NCBI GenBank assembly: GCA_023436205.1
Contig: JAEZKC010000031.1
Coordinates: 1-50,658 of the forward strand
Length of the DNA: 50,658 bases
Source: Fibrobacterota bacterium
GTDB lineage: Bacteria > Fibrobacterota > Chitinivibrionia > Chitinivibrionales > Chitinispirillaceae
Direction of reading: 5' to 3'
Shown here in pieces: positions 35,885 through 44,422 of this stretch (its first letter is position 1; each line of letters opens with the position of its first letter). Below the pieces are notes generated by a model. That model did no database searches. It was not told the DNA's origin and was given only the letters and a program-made list of their open reading frames with translations. A program made the translations under genes and the position numbers.

Positions 35885-36153
35885 TTACTTAAGTGGATCA
35901 ATTCTAAATGGCTCCTCACCATTCACCGCAAGCTCCCAGTCAGCCAACAATTCGTCTTTATGGATATCTACCCACACTTGAACCATCCGTAACTGCTTTG
36001 GAGGAAGTTCACCTTCCAAAACTGTGCCATCTTCAATGAAATTGAAGCCTTGAATCCCTGGTAACGTGCATGAATGTGAGCTTTATTATGCTGAACATTG
36101 TCACGGTAAAACAGGGCAATTATAATTCCATAAAACATTGATATTGTTGGCAT
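35885..36153 (-). pseudogene. DUF4160 gene with a one-base frameshift
   Basis: Translation from the ATG at 36153 (GAGGTG upstream) gives a normal DUF4160 beginning (MPTISMFYGIIIALFYRD, then KAHIHARYQGFKASI). At about 36040-36046 one T appears to be missing in ATTTC. After restoring it the frame continues IEDGTVLEGELPPKQLRMVQ and ends normally with a stop at 35885-35887. As written, the short frame instead ends in unrelated residues at 35968. Either the gene is a recent pseudogene or the assembly lost one base. All other family features are intact. Confidence 0.82.
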
Positions 36154-36490
36154 CAGATGTCACCTCGATTAGCTGTGATAATCATAATATACTGTGTGTT
36201 GTAAGCCTGGCAATAAAAAAGGTAGTCGCGCTGCCCGGTTATTTAAGTCTTAAGCATCCAAACACGATAAATTGGGCAATCATTTACAAATGCTTGCAGT
36301 CCAGACAGCGGCAGATGTATTCATGAATGATCCGGGTTTTGCGTTGAACCGGATTGTCCTTTCGGTTGCGATAGTGGCTACCTTCATTTGCTTGCCGCAA
36401 GGATATTCGACAGACCCTCCCGGATGGTATAGGTCTTGATGTTACTTCTCATATAGCTGGTTCCCGCTTGTGCAGAAGGAGAGGAGTTGC
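36154..36490. other. Intergenic stretch, nothing recognised
   Basis: This lies between the divergent DUF4160 and outer-membrane protein genes. No convincing gene, promoter or repeat was identified. It ends in the strong ribosome binding site GGAGAGGAG of the next gene. Confidence 0.45.
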
Positions 36491-36973
36491 ATGGAAAAAT
36501 TCATATTTACAGCAGTAATGAGCATTATTCTGTTCCATTCGTATTCAGCTGCACAGGATGAACAGATTCCCCGGTATGAACTGGGGGTGCTTCTGGGCGA
36601 GCCTACCGGACTGAGCGCAAAATATTGGTTTGACCAAAGGTTTGCCGCAGATGCGGCTTTGGCGTGGAACTTCGGACAGGGGACGTTGGGGATCTATGCA
36701 GATTATCTCATTCACCCGTTCCGCTTATTCGGCAATCATGTCTATATAGGCGCAGGAGCTACGGTCAGAGCCGGCGGAGACTGGTTTCTGGGTGCGCGCT
36801 TTCCAATAGGATATCAATCATTTTCAGACCGGCTTCCGATCTCCTTTTTCGCAGAGTTGGCACCCAGAATTGGTCTGCTTCCTCCCGCAGCACTGGGATT
36901 GGGCGGTGGGGGTGGAATACGCGTGGTCTGGGGAAAGGCTCAAACTCAATCAACAACAGGCAATGATGATTAA
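36491..36973 (+). CDS. Small outer-membrane beta-barrel protein
   Basis: This protein of about 160 residues has a signal peptide (MEKFIFTAVMSIILFHSYSAAQ) and alternating amphipathic strands: YELGVLLGEPTGLSAKYWF, AADAALAWNFG, HVYIGAGATVRAG and WFLGARFPIGYQSF. The pattern fits an 8-strand barrel like those of DUF3996-type lipid- or surface-associated proteins. The ATG at 36491 has a strong GGAGAGGAG just upstream, while the frame opens earlier at 36470. The Gly-rich end (AALGLGGGGGIRVVW) is the final strand. Function unknown. A repeat island begins directly after the stop. Confidence 0.75.
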   Translation: MEKFIFTAVMSIILFHSYSAAQDEQIPRYELGVLLGEPTGLSAKYWFDQRFAADAALAWNFGQGTLGIYADYLIHPFRLFGNHVYIGAGATVRAGGDWFLGARFPIGYQSFSDRLPISFFAELAPRIGLLPPAALGLGGGGGIRVVWGKAQTQSTTGNDD

Positions 36974-36974
36974 T

Positions 36975-37190
36975 ACCGTCCGTTCCGCTCACCTTGCCTG
37001 TCCTTTGATTCCGAGCGTAGGAAGCGTAGGTCTGCCGGAGTAGAAGGGATAATCCTGAATAGACAACACGACTTCACCGACGACATGACTGCACGAATAT
37101 AAAACGGTACCTGATTTGTTATACGATGCCGCCCCGCTCCGCTCACCTTGAGCGTAGGTCCGCCGGAGTCGAAAGGTAATCCTGAATATT
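36975..37190 (-). repeat. Two partial GAAGACGCC-family blocks (GCGTAGGTC module)
   Basis: The module CCGCTCACCTTG ... GAGCGTAGGTCCGCCGGAG-TCGAAAGGTAATCCTGAAT appears twice (about 36985-37055 and 37135-37190), with an intervening GACATGACT spacer. The core hairpin block with GAAGACGCC is absent here. Confidence 0.75.
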
Positions 37191-37314
37191 ACCACACGAA
37201 GCACTTCAGGCAGTAGCCCAATCCGTCAGGATGGGCGCGCTCTCACACAGCATCGATTATTGACATAAAATTACAGAACAAGACGGTCTAGTGCTGATGG
37301 CGCGGTGTCATACT

Positions 37315-37583
37315 AGCCCAGGGCAGGCGGTTTGCCCACCGTAGTTTGAGATCCGCCGAAAACGAAGGCGGGTCTTCCGCGTCGCCCTGGGTTGACGAAA
37401 CAAAAAACATTTTTCCCGGAGCCCTGAAAGGGCGGTGTCACGTTAGTAATAATTTTTTATTGCAATAGATTGCCACGATAGAGGATTCTATCAGAGCCCC
37501 GCCTGTTTCTCTTCCTCCCGCTACGCTCGGGCGTATGTCCTGTTGTCACTCTTCCGCTCTGGAAATATATTTGGAATAGGAAT
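37315..37583 (+). repeat. Repeat module with CCTGAAAGGGC hairpin, upstream of element A
   Basis: It includes AGCCCAGGGCAGGCGG ... GCCCTGGGTT, then GGAGCCCTGAAAGGGCGGTG (hairpin GCCCT-GAA-AGGGC), TATTGCAATAGATTGCC and AGAGCCCCGCCTG. The last parts occur again in reverse at 50515-50658, beside element D. So copies A and D share more than the 320-bp element. Confidence 0.7.
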
Positions 37584-37904
37584 AAGAATCCGGTGCTAAG
37601 AAGCACCGTTCTTAAAACACTTGGGGTTATCCACCCCAAACCCCGACCAACTTTTTTCCAGGGCCAAAAAAGTTGGCAAAAACGCCCTAAGAGCCCCACA
37701 CTGGCTATCTATTCGAAATTCCGCCGGGGACAGGGCCGTACCTCGCGGACTCGACGGCCCGGAAGAAGACCGGCGGAATTCCGAATCCGCCAGTGAATCG
37801 GGGCGGATCCGTCAATCGTAAGTGCTACCGGGGAGCTGACTTCGTTGCGCTCCTGCGGGTATGGTTCCTTTGATCCGGGGGTTGAGAATCGGTAGTTTGT
37901 CAAT
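37584..37904 (+). repeat. Structured ~320-bp element, copy A
   Basis: It begins with AAGAATCCGGTGCTAAGAAG, whose arms CGGTGCT/AGCACCG pair around AAGA. Next come TTGGGGT/ACCCCAA, then CCAACTTTTTT/AAAAAAGTTGG around CCAGGGCC. A long imperfect stem from 37710 to 37795 has CCGCCGG/CCGGCGG at its inner end, and GGGCCGT/ACGGCCC lies inside it. It ends with a GGGGAGCTGACTTCGTTGCG block. No plausible protein is encoded. Paired changes relative to the other copies are described in the findings. Confidence 0.85.
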
Positions 37905-37984
37905 AGATGGTACTCTTTTTTTTGATATTCTCGGTTATCATTTTTTCTGTTTGTCTTTAGCGCACTAAGAGACATAGATTCAAT

Positions 37985-38113
37985 TTACAAACAGCCCAGC
38001 GCTGAAAGCGCGGAATGTGACAGCCCGGGGTCAGCGGTCTTCCGCGCAGCCCCGGGTTAATGTGAGATCGTGTTTTAAGCTCTGAAAGAGCGGGATGTTC
38101 ATACGTAAGAACT
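37985..38113 (+). repeat. GCGCTGAAAGCGCGG / GCTCTGAAAGAGCGGG module
   Basis: Two small hairpins of the type GCGCT-GAA-AGCGC (about 37997) and GCTCT-GAA-AGAGC (about 38080) flank CAGCCCGGGGTCAG ... GCAGCCCCGGGTTAATG. The loops are conserved but the stems differ while still pairing. The same module, as CCCTGAAAGAGCGGGATGTT, precedes element C at about 39838. Confidence 0.7.
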
Positions 38114-38440
38114 AAGAATCCGGTGCTAAGAAGCACCGTTCTTAAAAACACTTGGGGTTATCCACCCCAAACCCCGACCAACTTTTTTCCAGGGCCAAAA
38201 AAGTTGGCAAAAACGCCCTAAGAGCCCCACACTGGCTATCTATTCAAGATTTCCACCGAGGATAGGTCCGTACCTCGCGGACTCGACGGACCGGAGAAGA
38301 TCGGCGTAAATCTTGAATCCGCCAGTGAATCGGGGCGGATCCGTCAATCGTGATTACTACCGGGGAGCTGACTTCGTTGCGCTCCCTGCGGGGCATGATT
38401 CCTTTGAACAGGGGGTTTAGAATCGGTATTGTGTCAATTG
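38114..38440 (+). repeat. Structured ~320-bp element, copy B
   Basis: Same hairpin order and orientation as copy A, with an inner GGTCCGT/ACGGACC pair in place of GGGCCGT/ACGGCCC. The long outer stem (ATTCAAGATTT/AAATCTTGAAT) has two mismatches where copies C and D are perfect. It sits 80 bases from the stop of the amide hydrolase gene. Confidence 0.85.
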
Positions 38441-38529
38441 CCTCTTGTCATAATTTAATACCTCCGAATACAAAGAGGACCCTGCGCTGAAGGCGCGAAA
38501 TGTAAAAGCTTACCCCGCCTCTCCCCTGT

Positions 38530-39606
38530 TCAGCGCACGACCGGCCTAAGCGAGCCTTCTGCACATTTCATTTCCTGAGGATAATATGAGATTGCCCGAA
38601 TAAAATCATTCTGCATGGATTTCAAAAAAGGTGTACGCTTGATTGCCTTCGATACATTCTCATGATTAACATCTGTAGTAAACTGATAGAAATTCTTATC
38701 AATTCTTCCCTTGTAACCATTCACTATATCTATGCAGTATGCCGGGGAGCTGCAGTCGAAATTGATTTCCTTCATGCTTATCAGCTTTCTTGCCTTTTTT
38801 GACTTCGTGCAGTAGTAAATATTACTGTTTTCAAGGTCATAAACGATACTCCATGCTGTAAGCCTTGAGATCTTTGATGATTCCAGGATGCTGAATGCTC
38901 TGTCAATGGGTTCTTCTGATACCTTGGTTTCAGAAATCATTGCCCCGGCGCGGATGAATTGGGAGACTGATCCTTCCCCCTCTGAAACTTCCAATAATCC
39001 GCCGAAAGCCTTTGATTGTTTGATCATCTGTACCGATTCATCAAACGGCGTATTGGTCAGTACCGGCACCATAAGGCTGTTATCAATATGCGAATAAACC
39101 TTTTTCTCACCATTTATAAACTCGATGACAGCGGCCCTTCCGCTTTTGTCCGCAACGAAATAATGAACCGCTGTTGGAGAAATGGGGCGGATGCATACAA
39201 GAGAGTCATTTAAAAGTACATCAGAAACGGTAGCTGAATTATCAAGTTGAAACTGAACCCACTGCATATTGTCTATTTCACTGCTGTTTTTTTCCTCATA
39301 AACTGACTCATCAAGCCACAGCACTTCGATGACTAACCCCTGTTCATTCATACCGCCACACGGGAAATCATGGCCGTACTGGCAAAAGGAGATGCTTCCA
39401 TATTTTGAAACCCATTTTGCGGGATTTTTCACTCCGAAGGCGGTTTTTTCAATATTCCGCTTATTCTGGATTATCAGCCCTGATTCAACTTGCCAGTCAT
39501 AATTTTTCCCTACATAAAACCGGCCGCCCTGGTTCATTAAAAATGCAGTGCAGGAGATGGCCTGGAAAACAGTGGCGATTACTAAAAGAAAGGCTTTTGT
39601 TCTCAT
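38530..39606 (-). CDS. Secreted linear amide C-N hydrolase (choloylglycine hydrolase family)
   Basis: This 358-residue Ntn-hydrolase starts with a signal peptide whose predicted cleavage exposes Cys19 (AIS-CTAF), the nucleophile of the family. Further family features are FYVGKNYDW, SISFCQYGHDFPCGGMNEQGL and ISPTAVHYFVADKSG. Members hydrolyse linear amide bonds (bile salts, penicillin V, N-acyl homoserine lactones). The substrate here is unknown. AGGAGG about nine bases upstream supports the ATG at 39606. The gene lies between two copies of the structured 320-bp element (B and C). Confidence 0.88.
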   Translation of the reverse strand: MRTKAFLLVIATVFQAISCTAFLMNQGGRFYVGKNYDWQVESGLIIQNKRNIEKTAFGVKNPAKWVSKYGSISFCQYGHDFPCGGMNEQGLVIEVLWLDESVYEEKNSSEIDNMQWVQFQLDNSATVSDVLLNDSLVCIRPISPTAVHYFVADKSGRAAVIEFINGEKKVYSHIDNSLMVPVLTNTPFDESVQMIKQSKAFGGLLEVSEGEGSVSQFIRAGAMISETKVSEEPIDRAFSILESSKISRLTAWSIVYDLENSNIYYCTKSKKARKLISMKEINFDCSSPAYCIDIVNGYKGRIDKNFYQFTTDVNHENVSKAIKRTPFLKSMQNDFIRAISYYPQEMKCAEGSLRPVVR

Positions 39607-39900
39607 GTTTTAATTCCTCCTGGACGCTTATTGGTCTGTCTTGCCGCGCGCCCGTAATCTCTCTTACCATGCTACCAGGGCGTTCTTCCGCCGGTCCGAA
39701 AAATGGAGATGTGGCGGAAAGCACCTAAAGTGTCGGCTGTGAGGAAGAGAACGCAATTACTATATATAATGTATAATGGTTGGGGCAGGGTTGTAAAGGG
39801 GGAAGATAGTTGACGAGCCGGAATATTTTTTCCGGAACCCTGAAAGAGCGGGATGTTCATGGTATTCGGTTAATGCAAAGGAGTTCTCAATAGGAACTAG
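39607..39900. other. Intergenic stretch with repeat fragments
   Basis: Contains the CCCTGAAAGAGCGGGATGTT module just before element C, and a GGCAGGGTTGTAAAGGGG phrase also seen near 43488. No gene is supported. Confidence 0.5.
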
Positions 39901-40228
39901 GAATCCGGTGCTAAGAAGCACCGTTCTTAAAAACATTTGGGGTTATCCACCCCAAACCCCGACCTCCTTTTTTTCCGGGGCCAAAAAAAGGAAGCAAAAA
40001 ACGCCCTGTGAGCCCCACACTGGCTATCTATTCAAGATTTCCGCCGAGGAGGGGCCATATTTCGAAGACTCAATGGCCCCGGAAATAAGATCGGCGGAAA
40101 TCTTGAATCCGCCAGTGACTGGGGCGGATCCGTCAATCGCGACTATTACCGGGGAGCTGACTTCGTTGCGCCCCCTGCGAGGCATGGTTCCTTCAAACTG
40201 GGGTTGAGAATCGGTAGTGTGTCAATTG
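39901..40228 (+). repeat. Structured ~320-bp element, copy C
   Basis: Same orientation as A and B. The second stem is TCCTTTTTTT/AAAAAAAGGA around CCGGGGCC, changed on both sides relative to A. The long stem ATTCAAGATTTCCGCCGA pairs perfectly with TCGGCGGAAATCTTGAAT, and the inner stem is GGGGCCAT/ATGGCCCC. The stretch to 40357 holds only a further CCCTGAAAGGGCGGG hairpin. Confidence 0.85.
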
Positions 40229-40357
40229 TATCTGGAACCTTTTCGCAGTATAAGAGAATTTTTTTTTCAGAAAAGCATTCTCAATTGGTGATATATAGGT
40301 TTCTGGGGTCACGAATTAATGACACATTTTCCGGAACCCTGAAAGGGCGGGAAACTT

Positions 40358-41155
40358 CTACCTGCACCCATGATATTTAACTGTATTTGGAACTCTGTAT
40401 GGACTGGTTCTTATAAGGTTGTACCTGTTGACTTCCTTTCTTAATTCAAAACTCGCTAAAAGGCGAACTTCTGCCAGGAGCACAAGACCGAATCCTGGGA
40501 ATAACAACTTATCTTTAGTTGATTTTCCAAAAACAGGTCCGTAAATCATATTAGCAACCGCAAATGCATCTATCAAGTGGTAACTATACTGTAAAACAGG
40601 ATTGAGAGTTGAAAAGGGATTAAAATCATACACATATTTCATGGCATAACCCGGGCTAATCCAACTGTACTGGATCACTTTTCCCTCAGGTTTTTCCGGG
40701 AGAACCAGAAAGTTTCCTTCTGCATTTGTTATTGACGGGTTACGCTCCTGTTCATAGGCAGAAATGACAAATTCAAAAAAATTATTCTTCACTCTCTTTG
40801 AATCAGGAATGTACACGCGAAATCCACTAAGTAAGATTGAGTCCTCCCCCGTAAAACATTTATCACCAAGATTTCTCAAGGCTGGGTGCAAATATCTCCG
40901 ATCTGTTTTTACTTCAGCATATCCTATAAACAACCTGTGCTTTGCATTCCTGTATGCTACTTTGAACTCAGGATTAAATTTGTCCATTTTCTCCATTCCT
41001 AAATTGCTCGCGATTTTTGCAATAATGGAGGTATCAAAAGCTGGAAAACTATCTGCACAAGTCAGGTGCAAATTACCTTTGAATCGGGTAAATTCGTTAG
41101 ACGCACAAAGATTTGCAAGGAATAATAACAACAGCGCTGCACATTTTTTAATCAT
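40358..41155 (-). CDS. Secreted protein of unknown function
   Basis: This 265-residue protein starts with a strong signal peptide (MIKKCAALLLLFLANLCAS). The mature part has two further cysteines (TCADSF and DKCFTGED) and no obvious catalytic motif. A hydrophobic stretch (GFGLVLLAEVRLLASF, about residues 224-240) could be a membrane or barrel strand segment. AAAGGC a few bases upstream supports the ATG. No family recognised. It is close to the cupin gene on the same strand (80 bases), but a functional link is not evident. Confidence 0.65.
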   Translation of the reverse strand: MIKKCAALLLLFLANLCASNEFTRFKGNLHLTCADSFPAFDTSIIAKIASNLGMEKMDKFNPEFKVAYRNAKHRLFIGYAEVKTDRRYLHPALRNLGDKCFTGEDSILLSGFRVYIPDSKRVKNNFFEFVISAYEQERNPSITNAEGNFLVLPEKPEGKVIQYSWISPGYAMKYVYDFNPFSTLNPVLQYSYHLIDAFAVANMIYGPVFGKSTKDKLLFPGFGLVLLAEVRLLASFELRKEVNRYNLIRTSPYRVPNTVKYHGCR

Positions 41156-41235
41156 TGCCTTTGCCTTTTTTGGGTCGCGAGGGATTAATACAACAATGAA
41201 AACAGAATACTGTTAAGCTGCCATAAACCAATCCC

Positions 41236-41568
41236 CTACTTCTTAAACCTCACATAATCCTCCCGCACAGGAGAAAACACCTCGATTGCCACTGAGTCCT
41301 CCAGAATCTCGGCACTGTGGATGACATTATCCTTAATGCACCAGGAGCTCCCCTTTTCCAAATCCTGGACGTCGTCACCGATCCTTAGCCGCAGCCTTCC
41401 TTCGACTAAATAGCCAGTCTGCTCGTAAGGGTGTGAATGGGCGGGCAGAACGCTTCCCTTTACCATTCTGAATTCAGAGAGCAGACTCTTTTCCCCGTAG
41501 GCCAGCGTCTTGATTTTGATTCCGGTTAAAATTTCTTCGTAGTTTTCCAGGTCACTGTGGTAGAACAT
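41236..41568 (-). CDS. Small cupin-domain protein
   Basis: This 110-residue protein is a single cupin barrel with the first conserved motif intact (PAHSHPYEQTGYLVEGRLRL, giving two His and a Glu as metal ligands) and the second motif near the C-terminus (DNVIHSAEILEDSVAIEVF, one His). Small cupins of this kind bind a metal and a small molecule and may be isomerases, dioxygenases or binding proteins. Nothing nearby identifies the substrate. AGAGG about nine bases upstream gives modest support to the ATG at 41568. Confidence 0.85.
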   Translation of the reverse strand: MFYHSDLENYEEILTGIKIKTLAYGEKSLLSEFRMVKGSVLPAHSHPYEQTGYLVEGRLRLRIGDDVQDLEKGSSWCIKDNVIHSAEILEDSVAIEVFSPVREDYVRFKK

Positions 41569-41829
41569 TGGTGGAGGCCTCTTTGAGTGAGTTTGGGATG
41601 ATTTTAAAAACAGCGATTACATGTGATAATATAGGTTTTGCTCAATTATGGGCGGGGAAACTTGAGTCCTAAATCCGGCCCGGTCCAACACCCCAGAACC
41701 CCTAAATCCCCTGAAGGGGACTTCCGGAGTTGACACCGGGGGTTATCTCATTATCGGCTATGTAAGGCGCGTGAAGATTTTCATTCCGGATTATTCCATG
41801 CAGATATCATTGGATTTGAAGACTCCTCT

Positions 41830-42213
41830 TCATCTCCACTTATGACCACATTTTTTACAAAGAAACGATTTTGATGCTACCATAGAAACGATACCCATTG
41901 TCAGAATTGACAAAAATTTCAATAATCCATGTAATTCAATCTTCTCTACATCTTCTGATTCACAGTTTGGGCACCATAATTTGTGCTTTTCTTTCATTTC
42001 CTTTTCGTAATTTATTAGCAAATCAGTCGCTCTTTCAGCATCTTCTTTTTTAACTTTGAGTTTTATTCCCCCAACTGCATTCGCCAATAAGGGATATGCA
42101 GCCGCAATCTGACTGTCTACAATCTCAACTTCTATATCATTATCCTCTAAGAATATACGTACCAGTTCAGCCTCATTAATCCAGTCAAACGTTGCTACTT
42201 CAACTCTTTCCAT
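41830..42213 (-). CDS. DUF2007-type protein with C-terminal zinc ribbon
   Basis: This 127-residue protein has an N-terminal DUF2007-like domain (about 1-72: VATFDWINEAELVRIFLEDNDIEVEI ... GGIKLKVKKEDAERATDLL). A zinc-ribbon-like cysteine set follows: CPNC near residue 80 and CKKC near residue 118, separated by a hydrophobic segment. DUF2007 proteins are annotated as putative signal-transducing, with no established mechanism. AGGAAA upstream supports the ATG. It lies next to the HsdM remnant. Confidence 0.78.
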   Translation of the reverse strand: MERVEVATFDWINEAELVRIFLEDNDIEVEIVDSQIAAAYPLLANAVGGIKLKVKKEDAERATDLLINYEKEMKEKHKLWCPNCESEDVEKIELHGLLKFLSILTMGIVSMVASKSFLCKKCGHKWR

Positions 42214-42240
42214 TTTAGATTTTCCTTTGCATTTAAATTC

Positions 42241-42409
42241 CGAGCTTTACCCTCCTAAAGGACGGGTTGGCCATCACAAAGTCTGCCCGCAAATTTGGGT
42301 GCTGGTCATCGAGGAAGGAGTCGGCGTTCTTTTTCCTGAAATTGAAATCAATTCCGCGGATCGCCATATTCGTCGCAGCCATTTTCCAGGTGGTGTGCTC
42401 TCCAGATCT
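42241..42409 (-). pseudogene. Type I restriction methyltransferase (HsdM) remnant
   Basis: About 55 codons on the minus strand read EHTTWKMAATNMAIRGIDFN, then KKNADSFLDDQHPNLRADFV and MANPSF. This corresponds to the region of HsdM between AdoMet motif I and the catalytic NPPF motif, here NPSF. The rest of the gene, and hsdS and hsdR, are absent. The fragment lies between DUF2007 and peptidase E and is too short to function. It shows that a type I restriction system was once here. Confidence 0.8.
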
Positions 42410-42414
42410 CAAGA

Positions 42415-43029
42415 TTATTCAATAAGTTCAATTTGATCGCCACAAACAGCTAGAGCTTGCTTGTTATTCATGGGGCGCAGATCCAATTTGGTTTCGTACT
42501 CCTTTAAGATCTTCTCCACAATTTTTTTAAAGGGGAAATTTGTATGGTGTGGTAGCGGATAGAACTCTACTATTGCTAAAGCATCATTACTCTTTAACTC
42601 CGGTGCTTTCGTGCAGTCGTCCATTTGTTTAACATATTCAATATTCGGAGAAAGGACCATTGAACCGGCAGATTCTCCAATGTATATCTTACCGCTATTG
42701 ATCTGATCAGTGATAACCCGATCTGCGCCTGTTCTTTTCAACTCTTGCAGTAAGTAGAATGTATTGCCACCCGATATGTAAATATAGTCATTATTACTCA
42801 GTTTTGTCACAATCTCTTCTTTTGATGCGTTCGCAATATCCAATTCATCTATGGTTAAACCAAGCTTCTTAAAAGCTTTTCGAGCGCTTCCCACAAAAAA
42901 GTTTACCTTCTCAACTGTGCTTGCAGTAGGAATGAACGTTACCGTTTTACTGGAGCATTCTTCGTTTGTGAAACCGGGGAGAAATTTTGCCACATCGGCA
43001 AATGATGAGGTCAGAAACAGTTTCTTCAT
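42415..43029 (-). CDS. Peptidase S51 (dipeptidase E family)
   Basis: This 204-residue cytoplasmic serine peptidase has the S51 layout: a starting MKKLFLTSSF, then YIYISGGNTFYLLQEL, then nucleophile Ser120 in GESAGSM, and a His pair in LPHHTNFPF. Dipeptidase E cleaves Asp-X dipeptides; the related cyanophycinase branch cleaves polymer. Length and motifs favour the PepE branch. GGAGA eight bases upstream supports the ATG at 43029. It follows no clear partner. Confidence 0.87.
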   Translation of the reverse strand: MKKLFLTSSFADVAKFLPGFTNEECSSKTVTFIPTASTVEKVNFFVGSARKAFKKLGLTIDELDIANASKEEIVTKLSNNDYIYISGGNTFYLLQELKRTGADRVITDQINSGKIYIGESAGSMVLSPNIEYVKQMDDCTKAPELKSNDALAIVEFYPLPHHTNFPFKKIVEKILKEYETKLDLRPMNNKQALAVCGDQIELIE

Positions 43030-43903
43030 TATTCAGTTCTCCTTATTTTTTTCGATCTTGTTTCAAGAATCCAATTTCCTGTACCCAAAAACATCATTGG
43101 GCTTCGACTCTGTTATACACCCGTGAGCCGCCTAAGCACGTTTTTGTCTTACTCTTCCCCTAATCCCCAGCCTGATCCAGGAACCTTTTTTGCAGTCATA
43201 CCGGACTTATAAATAACCCACCTGCCATTTTAACACTTCAACCCCGCAACTTCAATCTGCTTTGTAGCTCTTTTCTGAGATATTGCTCTTCTAAATGGCT
43301 CCATCCTAAAAAAACGATCCGCACGGATGCTCCGGGATTATCTTCGGAAAAGGCCCCAATAGCGAAACCCCACCCGACAGGCCCACCCGGCTTCCTTTCC
43401 GAGATCCGCAATGCAGAGGAAATCACTTGGGAACCAGCTCCCTATCCTGAAGAGGAGGTGATATATGCTATATACAAATAAATAACAGGAAATAGGGTTG
43501 TAAAGGGGATAGATATTTTTATTTGGGTTTTCACCCGAACCACCCCGGAAATCCCGGAAAAAACTGGTTTTGATCGGGAGAACGGCGGATCGGCAGGGAT
43601 CGGCTGAGCGGCAGTTCTACCAAAGGATGGAGTAGCGAGCTGTTTTTGGTATCCAGAAGACATTTTTTCCGGGTAATAGTCGAGAATCTCCAGGTCATCT
43701 GCAAGTGCCGCCCTTAAAAGGTATCGGAGAGGCCTTCTGGTAACAATTTTCCAGTCACTTCTTTTTTGTCAGAAATATACTGGTTCATTTGACTTTGTCC
43801 CTTGGTCCTGAGTCTAATCGACAGTATTCGAGACAATTACCGGATCCGGTGCCGTAAGCGACAAGAACCGGAGCGTCGAATTAAATAGAATTCACAATAT
43901 TTT
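43030..43903. other. Repeat-rich region without genes
   Basis: Contains TCACTTGGGAACCAGCTCCC (about 43421-43441), matching TCACTCGGGAACCAGCTCCC at about 47273. It also has GTTGTAAAGGGG (also near 39790) and an ATTACCGGATCCGGTGCCGTAA block that recurs near 47451. Short frames overlap repeats and are not credible genes. Confidence 0.5.
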
Positions 43904-44154
43904 GTCCCTACGGACAAGGAAACCTTTTCGGAGGTACAATTTTCTATAAATATTATGTCCCTACGGGACAGGGAATTTTTTATTTCGGAATATCATAGAT
44001 GATCACCAGCTCCCATCTGTAATCTCTAAAGCCCCAAGTTATGAAAATGTGGGTGATTGATTTCCTGGTCCCGTTTGCCTTCCGTAGCACATCTTCGTGC
44101 GGAGGACAGGTAGGAACTACATATTTATAGCACACGAACCAACAACACCCGCTT
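43904..44154 (+). repeat. Paired-hairpin GTCCCTACGGGAC module, copy 1
   Basis: A degenerate GTCCCTACGGAC at 43904 and an intact GTCCCTACGGGAC at 43957-43969 are 53 bases apart, separated by a T/G-rich spacer with CTATAAATATTAT. Then come ATTTCGGAATATCATAGATG, GATCACCAGCTCC and TTCCGTAGCACATCTTCGTG, ending in ACATATTTATAGCACACGAA. The same series recurs at 47520, 49733 and 50065. Confidence 0.85.
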
Positions 44155-44370
44155 TCCTTACCCCGAAGGGGTTGTATCTCCCAGCCCGTGGATTCCTTCC
44201 CTGGGGTACTCGTGTTTGACAAACTCCGATGCCTATCTTCGATGGAATTCCAGAGCGGGAGATGGGGCTGGTGTCATATGAGGCGTCTTCGCCGTTAACA
44301 ATAAGGATTACCCTTCGACTCCGGCGGACCTACGCTCTGGGTGAGCGGAACGGGGCAGCATTGTAATTGC
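44155..44370 (+). repeat. GAAGACGCC-family dispersed repeat, copy 7 (full length)
   Basis: Forward orientation, reading CCTTACCCCGAAGGGGTTG, TCCCAGCCCG, GATTCCTTCCCTGGGG, CTCCGATGCCTATCTTCGAT, AGAGCGGGAGATGGGG, GGCGTCTTCGCCGTTAAC, TTCGACTCCGGCGGACCTAC and CTCTGGGTGAGCGGAACGGG. It follows directly on the paired-hairpin module, an arrangement repeated at 47.5-48.0 kb. Confidence 0.87.
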
Positions 44371-44422
44371 GGTAATCGTGATTAACACACTTGCATTTAG
44401 AGAACGACCAACCCACAAAACC

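Noticed and set aside
36455..36472. Sigma-54-like TGGTTCCCGCTTGTGC before the outer-membrane protein
   Set aside because: The gap between GG and GC is 11, not 10, and the -12 box lacks TTGC.
37593..37821. Overlapping frames starting RSTVLKTLGVIHPKPR and similar in the 320-bp elements
   Set aside because: They are translations of the structured repeat. Frames differ between copies and are broken by compensatory hairpin changes, which points to structure and not coding.
37584..38440. Group II intron or retron as identity of the 320-bp element
   Set aside because: No reverse transcriptase, no domain V-like hairpin and no intron boundary sequences are visible in or beside any copy.
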